Positions 7,481 through 14,447 of a stretch of 22,884 bases of DNA are shown piece by piece; within the stretch, counting starts at the first letter, position 1; every line of letters starts with the position of its first letter. The translations under genes were made by a program, and so were the position numbers. The notes under the pieces were generated by a model. That model was not told where the DNA came from. It saw only the letters and a list, made by a program, of their open reading frames with translations, and did no database searches. The DNA lies in NCBI GenBank assembly GCA_900539735.1, contig UQDE01000035.1:1-22884 (forward strand). The letters run 5' to 3'. The DNA comes from an uncultured Collinsella sp. (GTDB taxonomy: Bacteria; Actinomycetota; Coriobacteriia; Coriobacteriales; Coriobacteriaceae).

Positions 7481-8793
7481 CCCGCATCACCCCGTCCCCG
7501 CTTAAGGGCACCGTTCCCGCCATCGCGTCCAAGTCGATGGCGCACCGTCTCATCATCTGCGCTGCCCTTGCCAACGGAGAGACGCATGTGACCTGCAACA
7601 CCACCTGCGCCGATATTGAGGCCACGGTCCGCTGCCTCACGGCGCTCGGCGCCCGAATCGAGACCGTCGAGGACGGCTTCCAGGTCCACCCCACCATGAA
7701 GAGCATTGAGTTCGGCCTGCTCAAGGCCCTTGCCGGCGGCACGCTCGACTGCGGCGAGAGCGGCTCCACGCTCCGCTTTATGCTGCCCGTCGCCTGCGCG
7801 CTGGGGGCAGAGGCAACCTTTGTAGGACAGGGCCGCCTAGGCGCACGCCCGCTGTCCCCGCTCTCGGACGAGATCATTGCCGCCGGCTGCGACCTACAGG
7901 GTCTGGGCGGTTTTCCGCTCAAGACAAGCGGACGCATGCGCCCGGGCACCTTTGTGCTGCCGGGCAACGTAAGCTCGCAGTATATCTCCGGCCTGCTGCT
8001 GGCAGCCCCGTTGCTCGCCCAGCCCTCCTGTGTGCAGGTGACTGGCCTCATTGAGAGCCGCCCCTACATCAACCTAACGATCCAGGCCATGAAGGCCTTT
8101 GGCGTTGAGGTCAACGTCGAGCGCATTCCGGCCAAGGACGGCCAGCCCGAGGTCACGAACTTCCGCGTGAGCAGCGGCTCGTACCGCACGCCCGGCAGCG
8201 TGGCCGTCGAGGGCGACTGGTCCAACGCTGCCTTTTGGCTGTGTGCCGGCGCTATCGGCACCGACCCCATCACCGTCGAGGGCGTGTCCCTGAGCTCCGC
8301 ACAGGGCGACCGCAACGTGCTTGCCGCGCTTTCGCGCTTTGGCGCCCGCATCGTGCGCTCCACCAACGCCGCCACCGTGCAGTCCGACAAGCTCGCCGGC
8401 TTTGAGATGAGCGCCCACGACATTCCCGACCTGGTGCCCGTTATCTCGGCCGTGGCCTCGCTGGCACAGGGCCGCACCTTTATCCGCGATTGCGCCCGCC
8501 TGCGTATCAAGGAATCCGACCGCCTGGCCACCACCACCCGCGAGCTCACCGCGCTGGGCGCGCAGGTGCGTATTGCCGGCGACGACCTCATCATCAAGGG
8601 CGTCGATGCCTTTACCGGCGGCGAGGTCGATTCGCACAACGACCACCGCATCGCCATGATGGCCGCCATCGCCGCGAGCCGTGCCACCGGCGAGGTCGTG
8701 ATCCACGGCGCCGAGGCCGTCAACAAGTCCTATCCCGATTTTTTCGACCACTACCGCCTGCTGGGCGGCAAGGTCACACTCGAGGAGGAATAG
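7474..8793 (+). CDS. aroA: 3-phosphoshikimate 1-carboxyvinyltransferase (EPSP synthase)
   Basis: 439 aa. It transfers the enolpyruvyl group of PEP to shikimate-3-phosphate. Lys20-Ser21 in ASKSMAHR bind substrate, RLRIKESDRLA carries the late Arg and Lys, and DHRIAMMAA closes the active site. The PEP loop reads GESGSTLRF (94-102) where the Escherichia coli enzyme has GNAGTAMRP, so Thr97 and Pro101 equivalents are Ser98 and Phe102. This is the GESGST-type loop I associate with many Clostridia-like enzymes. The start ATG overlaps aroB by seven bases, which implies translational coupling. Confidence 0.96.
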   Translation: MLARITPSPLKGTVPAIASKSMAHRLIICAALANGETHVTCNTTCADIEATVRCLTALGARIETVEDGFQVHPTMKSIEFGLLKALAGGTLDCGESGSTLRFMLPVACALGAEATFVGQGRLGARPLSPLSDEIIAAGCDLQGLGGFPLKTSGRMRPGTFVLPGNVSSQYISGLLLAAPLLAQPSCVQVTGLIESRPYINLTIQAMKAFGVEVNVERIPAKDGQPEVTNFRVSSGSYRTPGSVAVEGDWSNAAFWLCAGAIGTDPITVEGVSLSSAQGDRNVLAALSRFGARIVRSTNAATVQSDKLAGFEMSAHDIPDLVPVISAVASLAQGRTFIRDCARLRIKESDRLATTTRELTALGAQVRIAGDDLIIKGVDAFTGGEVDSHNDHRIAMMAAIAASRATGEVVIHGAEAVNKSYPDFFDHYRLLGGKVTLEEE

Positions 8794-8794
8794 C

Positions 8795-9892
8795 ATGTCC
8801 TCGACCTTTGGCAACGTCTTGCACTTAAGCATCTTCGGCCAATCGCACTCCCCCGCTATCGGCTGCTCGCTCGATGGCATCCCGGCGGGCATCGCCGTGG
8901 ACCAGGAAGCGCTGCAGGCCTTTTTGGACCGTCGCGCCCCCGGTCGCGACGAGACCGCGACCAAACGCCGTGAGGCCGACGCCGCCCACATCATCGCCGG
9001 TGTTGTCGATGGACATACCACCGGCGCGCCCATCGCCGCGATTATTGAGAACACCAACACGCGCTCCAAGGACTATTCCGAACTGCGCCGCAAGCCCCGT
9101 CCCGGACATGCGGACTTCCCTGCGCGCGTGAAGTATCACAACATGCACGATGTCGCTGGTGGCGGGCATTTCTCCGGCCGCCTGACGGCACCCCTGTGCA
9201 TCGCCGGCGGCATTGCGCTGCAGGCACTCGAGGCCCACGGCATTCAGGTCATGGCGCACGTCGCGCAAATCGGCGGCATCTCCGACCTGCCCATGGATGA
9301 TATGGTCTATCGCGAGGCCGACCGCAAGGCGATCCTTACGAACGACCTGCCCTGCATTGACGCCGCCGCGGCCGGCCGCATGCGCGAGGAGATCCTAGCC
9401 GCGCGCGACGAACTCGACAGCATCGGCGGCATCGTGGAGTGCGGCATTTACGGGCTTCCCGCGGGCATCGGCGATCCCATGTTCGACGGCATCGAGAACC
9501 GCATCGCGCAAATCGCGTTTGGCATTCCCGCCGTAAAGGGCGTGGAGTTTGGCATGGGCTTTGCCGTGGCCGCCATGCGCGGCAGCGAGAACAACGATCC
9601 GTATCGCATCGACGCCGAGACCGGCGAGATTGAAGTCGAGTCCAACAACGCCGGCGGCATTCTGGGCGGCATCTCCACCGGCGCGCCCGTCATGTGGCGT
9701 ATGGCCGTAAAGCCGACACCCTCTATTGGCCGCGAGCAGCAGACCGTAGACATGGACGCCATGGAAAATGCCGAGCTCTCGGTCCACGGTCGTCACGATC
9801 CCTGCATCGTCCCCCGAGCTGTCCCCGTAGCCGAAGCAGCAGCTGCCCTCGCGATTTGGGACGCCCTCCTCGAGGACGCCGGACAGCTTTAG
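8795..9892 (+). CDS. aroC: Chorismate synthase
   Basis: 365 aa. It removes phosphate from EPSP by an FMN-dependent trans-elimination to give chorismate. The protein opens MSSTFGN and contains GGHFSGRLTAP and a long conserved C-terminal region ending in the NAELSVHGRHDPC segment. The usual GESHG signature reads GQSHS (15-19), keeping the catalytic His18. It begins one base after the aroA stop with GAGGAGGAA as ribosome site. No flavin reductase domain is fused, so reduced FMN must come from elsewhere. The next gene lies 169 bases downstream, past a large inverted repeat. Confidence 0.96.
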   Translation: MSSTFGNVLHLSIFGQSHSPAIGCSLDGIPAGIAVDQEALQAFLDRRAPGRDETATKRREADAAHIIAGVVDGHTTGAPIAAIIENTNTRSKDYSELRRKPRPGHADFPARVKYHNMHDVAGGGHFSGRLTAPLCIAGGIALQALEAHGIQVMAHVAQIGGISDLPMDDMVYREADRKAILTNDLPCIDAAAAGRMREEILAARDELDSIGGIVECGIYGLPAGIGDPMFDGIENRIAQIAFGIPAVKGVEFGMGFAVAAMRGSENNDPYRIDAETGEIEVESNNAGGILGGISTGAPVMWRMAVKPTPSIGREQQTVDMDAMENAELSVHGRHDPCIVPRAVPVAEAAAALAIWDALLEDAGQL

Positions 9893-9906
9893 TCCACCCA
9901 CCCCAA

Positions 9907-10033
9907 GGGTAGTTAATTTGGGACGGGGCTATTTTAGCTACCCCCATATGCCAGTTAATATTTGCCCTGGCACCCATCGATTCGTCGACAGTCAAAGGGT
10001 AGCTAAAAAAGCCCCGTCCCAAATTAACTACCC
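9907..10033. repeat. 127-bp inverted-repeat element between aroC and pheA
   Basis: Two 37-base arms (9907-9943 and 9997-10033) are inverted copies with a single mismatch. Each arm is itself an imperfect palindrome running from GGGTAG to CTACCC around a GGGACGGGGC core. The 53-base centre holds two more small hairpins: TGCCAG/CTGGCA (9949-9972) and TCGA-TTCG-TCGA (9978-9989). It looks like a pair of REP-like units, or a small non-autonomous element, inserted in the operon. There is no T-run after the large stem, so it is not a standard terminator. The structure is seen directly; its mobility or regulatory role is inferred. Confidence 0.85.
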
Positions 10034-10061
10034 CAGGCAACCATTCACGAAAGGGGTCCCT

Positions 10062-11207
10062 ATGGACCTTGCTGACATCCGCCAGGCCATCGATGGCATC
10101 GACACCACGCTGCTCAACAGCTTTGTCGAGCGCATGGATATTGCCACCGAAGTCGCCAAATCCAAGATCGAGATGGGTAAGGCCGTCTTTGACCCCGCCC
10201 GCGAGCGCTCTAAACTCAATAACCTCGCCAGCCGCGCACCCGAGCGCTACGAGGCTCAGACCATCACCCTGTTCCGTCTCCTCATGAGCATGAGCAAGGC
10301 CGAGCAGCAGCGCTACATCAACGAGCTCAAGGGCATCACGGTGTCGCAAAAGGCCCATGCCACGGCCGCAGCTTTTAACACGCCCTTCCCCCAGACGGCT
10401 ACCGTCGCCTGCCAGGGCGTCGAAGGCGCCTACAGCCAGATCGCCGCGTGCAGGCTCTTCGACGTGCCCGATATCGCCTTCTTTGAGACCTTCGAGGGCG
10501 TTATGCGCGCCGTACGCGACGGCTTTTGCGAGTTTGGCGTGCTGCCCATCGAAAACTCAACCGCTGGCTCAGTCAACGCCGTCTACGATCTGCTCGCACA
10601 GTTCGACTTCCATATCGTGCGCTCGCTGCGCCTCAAGATCGACCACAACCTGCTCGTCAAACACGGCACCAAGCTCCAAGACGTGCGCGAGGTCTACAGC
10701 CACGGCCAAGCCATTGCCCAGTGCGCCGGCTTTATCGAGGCCCATAATCTCCACGCCTCCAAGTACCCCAACACCGCCATGTCGGCCGAGATGGTCGCCA
10801 ACTCCGAGCGCACCGACGTCGCCGCTATCGCCTCGCGCAGCTGTGCCGCGCTGTATGGTCTGGAGGTGCTGGAGCCCAACATCCAGGACTCGGACAACAA
10901 CTACACGCGCTTCGTCGTCATCAGCCGCGAGCCGCGCGTCTATCCCGGCGCTAATCGCACCTCGCTCATGATCACCACGGCCAATGAGCCGGGCGCGCTC
11001 TATCGCGTACTCGAACGTTTCTACGCGCTCAACATCAACCTCATCAAGCTCGAGAGCCGTCCCATCCCCGGTCGCGACTTTGAGTTTATGTTCTACTTTG
11101 ACCTGGACTGCCCCTTTGGCAGCAAGGCCCTCGACGACCTGCTCAATTCGATCGACGACGTGTGTGAGAGCTTCACCTACTTTGGCAGCTACACGGAGGT
11201 GCTCTAG
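10062..11207 (+). CDS. pheA: Bifunctional chorismate mutase / prephenate dehydratase
   Basis: 381 aa, a P-protein. Residues 1-90 are an all-helical AroQ-class chorismate mutase, about 112-285 the prephenate dehydratase with TVACQGVEGAYSQ near its start and the catalytic TRF at 282-284, and about 295-378 an ACT domain with GALYRVLERF and ESRP, the phenylalanine-binding signatures. It makes phenylpyruvate and its mutase also supplies prephenate for TyrA, which has no mutase. ATG 10062 follows AAGGGG; an upstream in-frame start at 9918 would run through the inverted repeat and is unlikely. Its TAG is directly followed by the ATG of aroE/aroK. Confidence 0.96.
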   Translation: MDLADIRQAIDGIDTTLLNSFVERMDIATEVAKSKIEMGKAVFDPARERSKLNNLASRAPERYEAQTITLFRLLMSMSKAEQQRYINELKGITVSQKAHATAAAFNTPFPQTATVACQGVEGAYSQIAACRLFDVPDIAFFETFEGVMRAVRDGFCEFGVLPIENSTAGSVNAVYDLLAQFDFHIVRSLRLKIDHNLLVKHGTKLQDVREVYSHGQAIAQCAGFIEAHNLHASKYPNTAMSAEMVANSERTDVAAIASRSCAALYGLEVLEPNIQDSDNNYTRFVVISREPRVYPGANRTSLMITTANEPGALYRVLERFYALNINLIKLESRPIPGRDFEFMFYFDLDCPFGSKALDDLLNSIDDVCESFTYFGSYTEVL

Positions 11208-12458
11208 ATGACCGATACCGCCGCAACCCGCCCCTACGGCGTACTGGGCCGCGTGTTGGGCCACAGCTACACCCCGACCATCTACAAGGAGCTCGCTGGG
11301 CTCGAGTACGTGCGATTTGAGCGCGAGCCCGAGGACCTCGCGGCCTTTATGACGGGCGACGAATGGGAGGGTACCAACGTGACCATCCCCTACAAGCGCG
11401 CCGTCATAGAATACCTGGACGAGCTGAGCCCGCTCGCCGAGCGCATGGGCAACGTCAACACCATCACGCGCCTGCCCGACGGCCGCCTGCACGGCGATAA
11501 TACTGACTACTTCGGTTTCCAGTGCCTGGTCGAGGAGTTGGGCGTTGAGGTTGCCGGCAAGAAGGCCCTCGTGCTCGGTGCCACCGGCGGCGCCGGCACC
11601 ACGGCAAGTATGGTGCTGGGAGACATGGGCGCCATCGTCGTACCCGTGGGTCGCACGAGCGAGGTCAACTACGACAATATCGCGCAGCAGTCCGACGCCT
11701 CCCTACTCGTCAACTGCACGCCCGCCGGCATGTTCCCCCATTGCCCCGACGCGCCTTGCACGCTCGAAGGCCTCGATGCGCTCGAGGGCGTCATCGACAT
11801 TGTCTACAACCCCGCCCGCACGGGCCTGATGCTCGAGGCCGAGCGCCGCGGCATCCCCTGCATCGGCGGCCTGCTTATGCTTGTTGCCCAGGCGGCACAA
11901 GCTGTCGAGCGCTATACCGGCAAAGCCACCCCGCGCGAGAGGATCCTGGACGTAACGGAGCGCCTGTCACGCCGCGAACAGAACATCGCGCTGATCGGCA
12001 TGCCGGGCTCGGGAAAGACCCGCGTGGGCGAGCAGATCGCCCAGCTCACGGGCCGCGAGCACATCGATCTCGATCGCGCCCTCGAGGAGCGCCTGGGCAT
12101 GCCCTGCGCCGACTTTATCATCAAGTGCGGCGAGGCGGCCTTCCGCGAGCAGGAGACGGCAGCGCTGGCCGACATCTCCAAGCGCAGCGGCTTGGTGCTC
12201 TCCACCGGCGGCGGCGTGGTTACGCGCGACGAGAACTACCCTCTGCTGCACCAAAACAGCCAAATCGTGATGCTCAACCGCAAGCTCGACGAGCTCGCCC
12301 ACAAGGGCCGCCCCATCACCGCGCGCGACGGCATCGACAAGCTGGCCGAGCAGCGTATGCCGCGCTACCGCGCCTGGGCCGACTACATCATCGACTCACG
12401 CGACTGCGCCGCCAACACCGCCCATGCCCTCCTCGACACCCTCGCACCCGCTCTCTAA
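11208..12458 (+). CDS. aroE/aroK: Fused shikimate dehydrogenase - shikimate kinase
   Basis: 416 aa. Residues 1-255 are shikimate dehydrogenase: LGHSYTP for shikimate binding, NVTIPYK with catalytic Lys63, GDNTD with Asp100, and a GATGGAG dinucleotide loop. Residues 262-416 are shikimate kinase with Walker A GMPGSGKT (264-271), an IDLD pair and the GGGVV shikimate loop. The fused protein would reduce 3-dehydroshikimate and then phosphorylate shikimate. There is no frameshift or stop between the halves. Spacing to pheA is zero bases. Downstream is a strong hairpin, then aroQ. Confidence 0.95.
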   Translation: MTDTAATRPYGVLGRVLGHSYTPTIYKELAGLEYVRFEREPEDLAAFMTGDEWEGTNVTIPYKRAVIEYLDELSPLAERMGNVNTITRLPDGRLHGDNTDYFGFQCLVEELGVEVAGKKALVLGATGGAGTTASMVLGDMGAIVVPVGRTSEVNYDNIAQQSDASLLVNCTPAGMFPHCPDAPCTLEGLDALEGVIDIVYNPARTGLMLEAERRGIPCIGGLLMLVAQAAQAVERYTGKATPRERILDVTERLSRREQNIALIGMPGSGKTRVGEQIAQLTGREHIDLDRALEERLGMPCADFIIKCGEAAFREQETAALADISKRSGLVLSTGGGVVTRDENYPLLHQNSQIVMLNRKLDELAHKGRPITARDGIDKLAEQRMPRYRAWADYIIDSRDCAANTAHALLDTLAPAL

Positions 12459-12460
12459 CC

Positions 12461-12503
12461 AAAACCACCACAAAGGGGGCAGGCACCTTTGTGGTGGTTT
12501 TTC
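12461..12503 (+). terminator. 16-bp perfect hairpin with T-run upstream of aroQ
   Basis: A perfect 16-bp stem (12461-12476 with 12486-12501, AACCACCACAAAGG type) and a nine-base loop GGGCAGGCA are followed by a T-run ending TTTTTC. It has the full form of an intrinsic terminator, yet it is 20 bases upstream of the aroQ start codon and leaves almost no space for a separate promoter. It may reduce rather than stop transcription into aroQ, or be a repeated genomic palindrome acting as one. Confidence 0.8.
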
Positions 12504-12522
12504 AACTGCAAAGGAAGCAACC

Positions 12523-12960
12523 ATGAAAGCACTCGTCATTAACGGCCCCAACCTCAACATGCTCGGCATTCGCGAGCCAGGCATCTACGGCAGCGACAAC
12601 TACGATCGCTTAGTGCAGATCTGCCAGGAAGCGGGTGCCGCACAGGGCTTCGACGAGGTCGAGGTCTTCCAGTCTAACCACGAGGGCAGCATCGTCGACA
12701 AGATCCAGGAGGCTTACGGAAAGGTCGACGGCATCGTCATCAACCCGGCCGCCTACACGCACACAAGCGTGGCCATCCTGGACGCGCTCAAAGCCGTCGC
12801 CATCCCGGCTGTGGAGGTCCACATTAGCGCAGTCGAGACCCGCGAAGACTTCCGCCAGGTGAGCTACGCCCGTCTGGCCTGCTTCGCCACCATCACCGGA
12901 GAGGGCCTGAAGGGCTACGCACATGCGCTAGAGCTGTTGAAAGAGCATCTGCTACACTAA
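12523..12960 (+). CDS. aroQ: Type II 3-dehydroquinate dehydratase
   Basis: 145 aa, the usual size of the dodecameric type II enzyme. It dehydrates 3-dehydroquinate to 3-dehydroshikimate, the step missing from the upstream genes. Visible residues: NGPNLNMLG near the N-terminus, catalytic Arg17 and Tyr22 in the flexible lid (REPGIYG), the INPAAYTHTS segment, and catalytic His100 in VHISAVETRE. ATG 12523 follows AAGGAAG. In-frame upstream codons from 12424 run through the hairpin and are not coding. It is separated from aroE/aroK by that hairpin and closes the cluster. Confidence 0.96.
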   Translation: MKALVINGPNLNMLGIREPGIYGSDNYDRLVQICQEAGAAQGFDEVEVFQSNHEGSIVDKIQEAYGKVDGIVINPAAYTHTSVAILDALKAVAIPAVEVHISAVETREDFRQVSYARLACFATITGEGLKGYAHALELLKEHLLH

Positions 12961-12965
12961 TCCCT

Positions 12966-12994
12966 GGGACAAAGACATCAGATATGTTTGTCCC
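12966..12994. repeat. Short palindrome between aroQ and glf
   Basis: GGGACAAA (12966-12973) pairs with TTTGTCCC (12987-12994); CAT/ATG inside the loop can extend the stem after a two-base bulge. No T-run follows, so it is a weak terminator at best. It resembles in style the other palindromes in this cluster. A glf promoter probably lies in the remaining bases up to 13020, but I see no convincing hexamers. Confidence 0.55.
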
Positions 12995-13038
12995 TAAACT
13001 AAAGTAACTGTCCAATCGACATACAAAGGAGCATATCC

Positions 13039-14163
13039 ATGTCCCAGTACGATTACCTCGTCGTCGGTGCCGGCCTTTCGGGCGCCGTCTTCGCCAATGC
13101 CGCCAAGCGCGCCGGCAAGTCGGTTCTGGTCATCGACCGCCGCGACCACATCGCCGGCAACGTCTACACCGAGGACGTCGAGGGCATCCAAGTCCACCGC
13201 TACGGCGCGCACATCTTCCACACCTCCATGAAGGACGTCTGGGGCTACGTCAACCGCTTCGCCGAGTTCAACAACTACGTCAACTCGCCGGTAGCCAACT
13301 TCCACGGCAACATGTACAACATGCCCTTCAACATGAACACCTTCGCCAAGATGTGGCCGGGCGTCGTCACGCCGGCAGATGCCAAGGCCAAGATTGCCGA
13401 GCAGGTGGCCGCCGAGAACATCGGAGAGCCGACAAACCTCGAGGAGCAGACGCTGTCGCTCGTCGGCCGCGACATCTTCGAGACGCTCGTGAAGGGCTAC
13501 ACCGAGAAGCAGTGGGGCCGCGACTGCAAGGACCTGCCCGCGAGCATCATAAAGCGCCTCCCCTGCCGCTTCACCTACGATAACAACTACTTCAACGACC
13601 GCTACCAGGGCATCCCCATGAGCGGCTACACCAAGATGGTCGCCAACATGCTCGAGGGCGTCGAGGTGCGCTGCGGCGTGGAGTACAAGGAGCTGGCCGC
13701 CGCCGAGCCCGATATCGCCGCCAGGACGATCTACTGCGGCCCCATCGACTCGTTCTACGACTTTAAGCTGGGCACACTCGAGTACCGCAGCCTGCGCTTC
13801 GAGACCGAGACACTCGACGAGCAGGACCACCAGGGCGTGGCCGTGGTCAACTACACCGAGCGCGAGGTCCCCTATACCCGCATCATCGAGCACAAGCACT
13901 TCGAGTTCGGCACGCAGGAGAAGACCGTCATCACGCGCGAGTACCCGGCGGATTGGAAGCCCGGCGACGAGCCCTACTACCCCATCAACGACGCCAAGAA
14001 CGAGGCCCTGTACAAGCAGTACGAGGAGCTGGCGGCGCAGGAGGGCGACGTGGTCTTCGCCGGTCGCCTGGGCGGCTACAAGTACTACGACATGGACAAG
14101 GCCATCGCCGCCGCCTTCGAGCTCGTCCGCAACGAGCTGGGCGTGGAGCCGACAGAGGCGTAG
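13039..14163 (+). CDS. glf: UDP-galactopyranose mutase
   Basis: 374 aa, typical length. This flavoenzyme interconverts UDP-galactopyranose and UDP-galactofuranose, the donor for galactofuranose glycans. The FAD Rossmann motif GAGLSG is at residues 10-15; family markers RYGAHIFHTS, KQWGRD, FNDRYQGIPMSGYT and the C-terminal GRLGGYKYYDMD are intact. AAAGGAG lies about nine bases before the ATG. Codons end almost only in G or C. It stands alone between aroQ and a terminator, but its product fits the two GlfT-type transferases 3-8 kb downstream. Confidence 0.96.
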   Translation: MSQYDYLVVGAGLSGAVFANAAKRAGKSVLVIDRRDHIAGNVYTEDVEGIQVHRYGAHIFHTSMKDVWGYVNRFAEFNNYVNSPVANFHGNMYNMPFNMNTFAKMWPGVVTPADAKAKIAEQVAAENIGEPTNLEEQTLSLVGRDIFETLVKGYTEKQWGRDCKDLPASIIKRLPCRFTYDNNYFNDRYQGIPMSGYTKMVANMLEGVEVRCGVEYKELAAAEPDIAARTIYCGPIDSFYDFKLGTLEYRSLRFETETLDEQDHQGVAVVNYTEREVPYTRIIEHKHFEFGTQEKTVITREYPADWKPGDEPYYPINDAKNEALYKQYEELAAQEGDVVFAGRLGGYKYYDMDKAIAAAFELVRNELGVEPTEA

Positions 14164-14205
14164 GGAGCTCAACGACTCGAGACCAACAACCAAATTCGCA
14201 AGATG

Positions 14206-14244
14206 CAATAAGCCCGGTGCAGCGATGCTACACCGGGCTTATTG
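14206..14244 (+). terminator. Terminator after glf
   Basis: A perfect 14-bp stem (14206-14219 with 14231-14244, core AAGCCCGGTG) encloses an 11-base loop. The flanks ATTGTTG and, on the other strand, a similar T-rich side give a terminator form for either direction. Confidence 0.75.
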
Positions 14245-14272
14245 TTGAGGGAGCACTGCACGCCCACATGCC

Positions 14273-14306
14273 CAAAAAGCAAAGACCCGGCATTATACCG
14301 GGTCTT
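14273..14306 (-). terminator. Terminator of tRNA-Arg(TCT)
   Basis: A 9-bp stem AAGACCCGG/CCGGGTCTT (14282-14290 with 14298-14306) is followed on the minus strand by TTTGCTTTTT. It lies just past the tRNA 3' end and blocks convergent transcription toward glf. Confidence 0.8.
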
Positions 14307-14317
14307 CAAAAACTCTC

Positions 14318-14394
14318 TGGTGCTCCATGGCGGATTCGAACCGTCGACCTTGGGATTAGAAGTCCCCTGCTCTATCCAACTGAGCTAATGGAGC
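14318..14394 (-). tRNA. tRNA-Arg(TCT)
   Basis: The 77-base gene has a perfect 7-bp acceptor stem GCTCCAT/ATGGAGC, D-arm TAGCTCAGTTGGATAGAGC, anticodon loop CTTCTAA giving anticodon TCT, and encoded CCA. It reads AGA. Two non-pairs stand out: G-A at the top of the anticodon stem and A-C at the second pair of the T-stem (GACGG with CCGCC). A minus-strand TATAAT at 14440-14445 is some 45 bases upstream, too far to be sure; co-transcription with wzt is possible. Confidence 0.94.
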
Positions 14395-14447
14395 ATAAAG
14401 CCGGGCGTCCAAGCGGGTACAAGTTCACACGGCCAATAAATTATAAC

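Noticed and set aside
8064..9268. Overlapping minus-strand frames across the aroA-aroC junction
   Set aside because: They run against two fully conserved genes and show no recognisable domain.
9440..9460. Altered aroC signature as sign of a non-functional enzyme
   Set aside because: The GQSHS form at residues 15-19 keeps the catalytic His, the protein is full length, and I recall this form in related Clostridia-like enzymes, so it is a normal variant.
9918..10061. N-terminal extension of pheA by 48 codons
   Set aside because: It would translate the inverted repeat; AAGGGG before ATG 10062 and the normal family N-terminus support the shorter protein.
12994..14208. Long open frame on the minus strand opposite glf
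   Set aside because: It is the antisense shadow of a strongly GC-biased gene; the translation is repetitive in Val, Gly, Leu and Asp and has no family motif, while glf on the plus strand is unmistakable.
14291..14297. TATAAT-like sequence on the minus strand in the terminator loop
   Set aside because: It is the loop of the tRNA terminator hairpin and has no suitable -35; nothing downstream would need it.
14318..14394. tRNA-Arg(TCT) as an integration site of a mobile element
   Set aside because: No integrase, excisionase or duplicated tRNA 3' end is visible in the window, so an attachment site cannot be supported.
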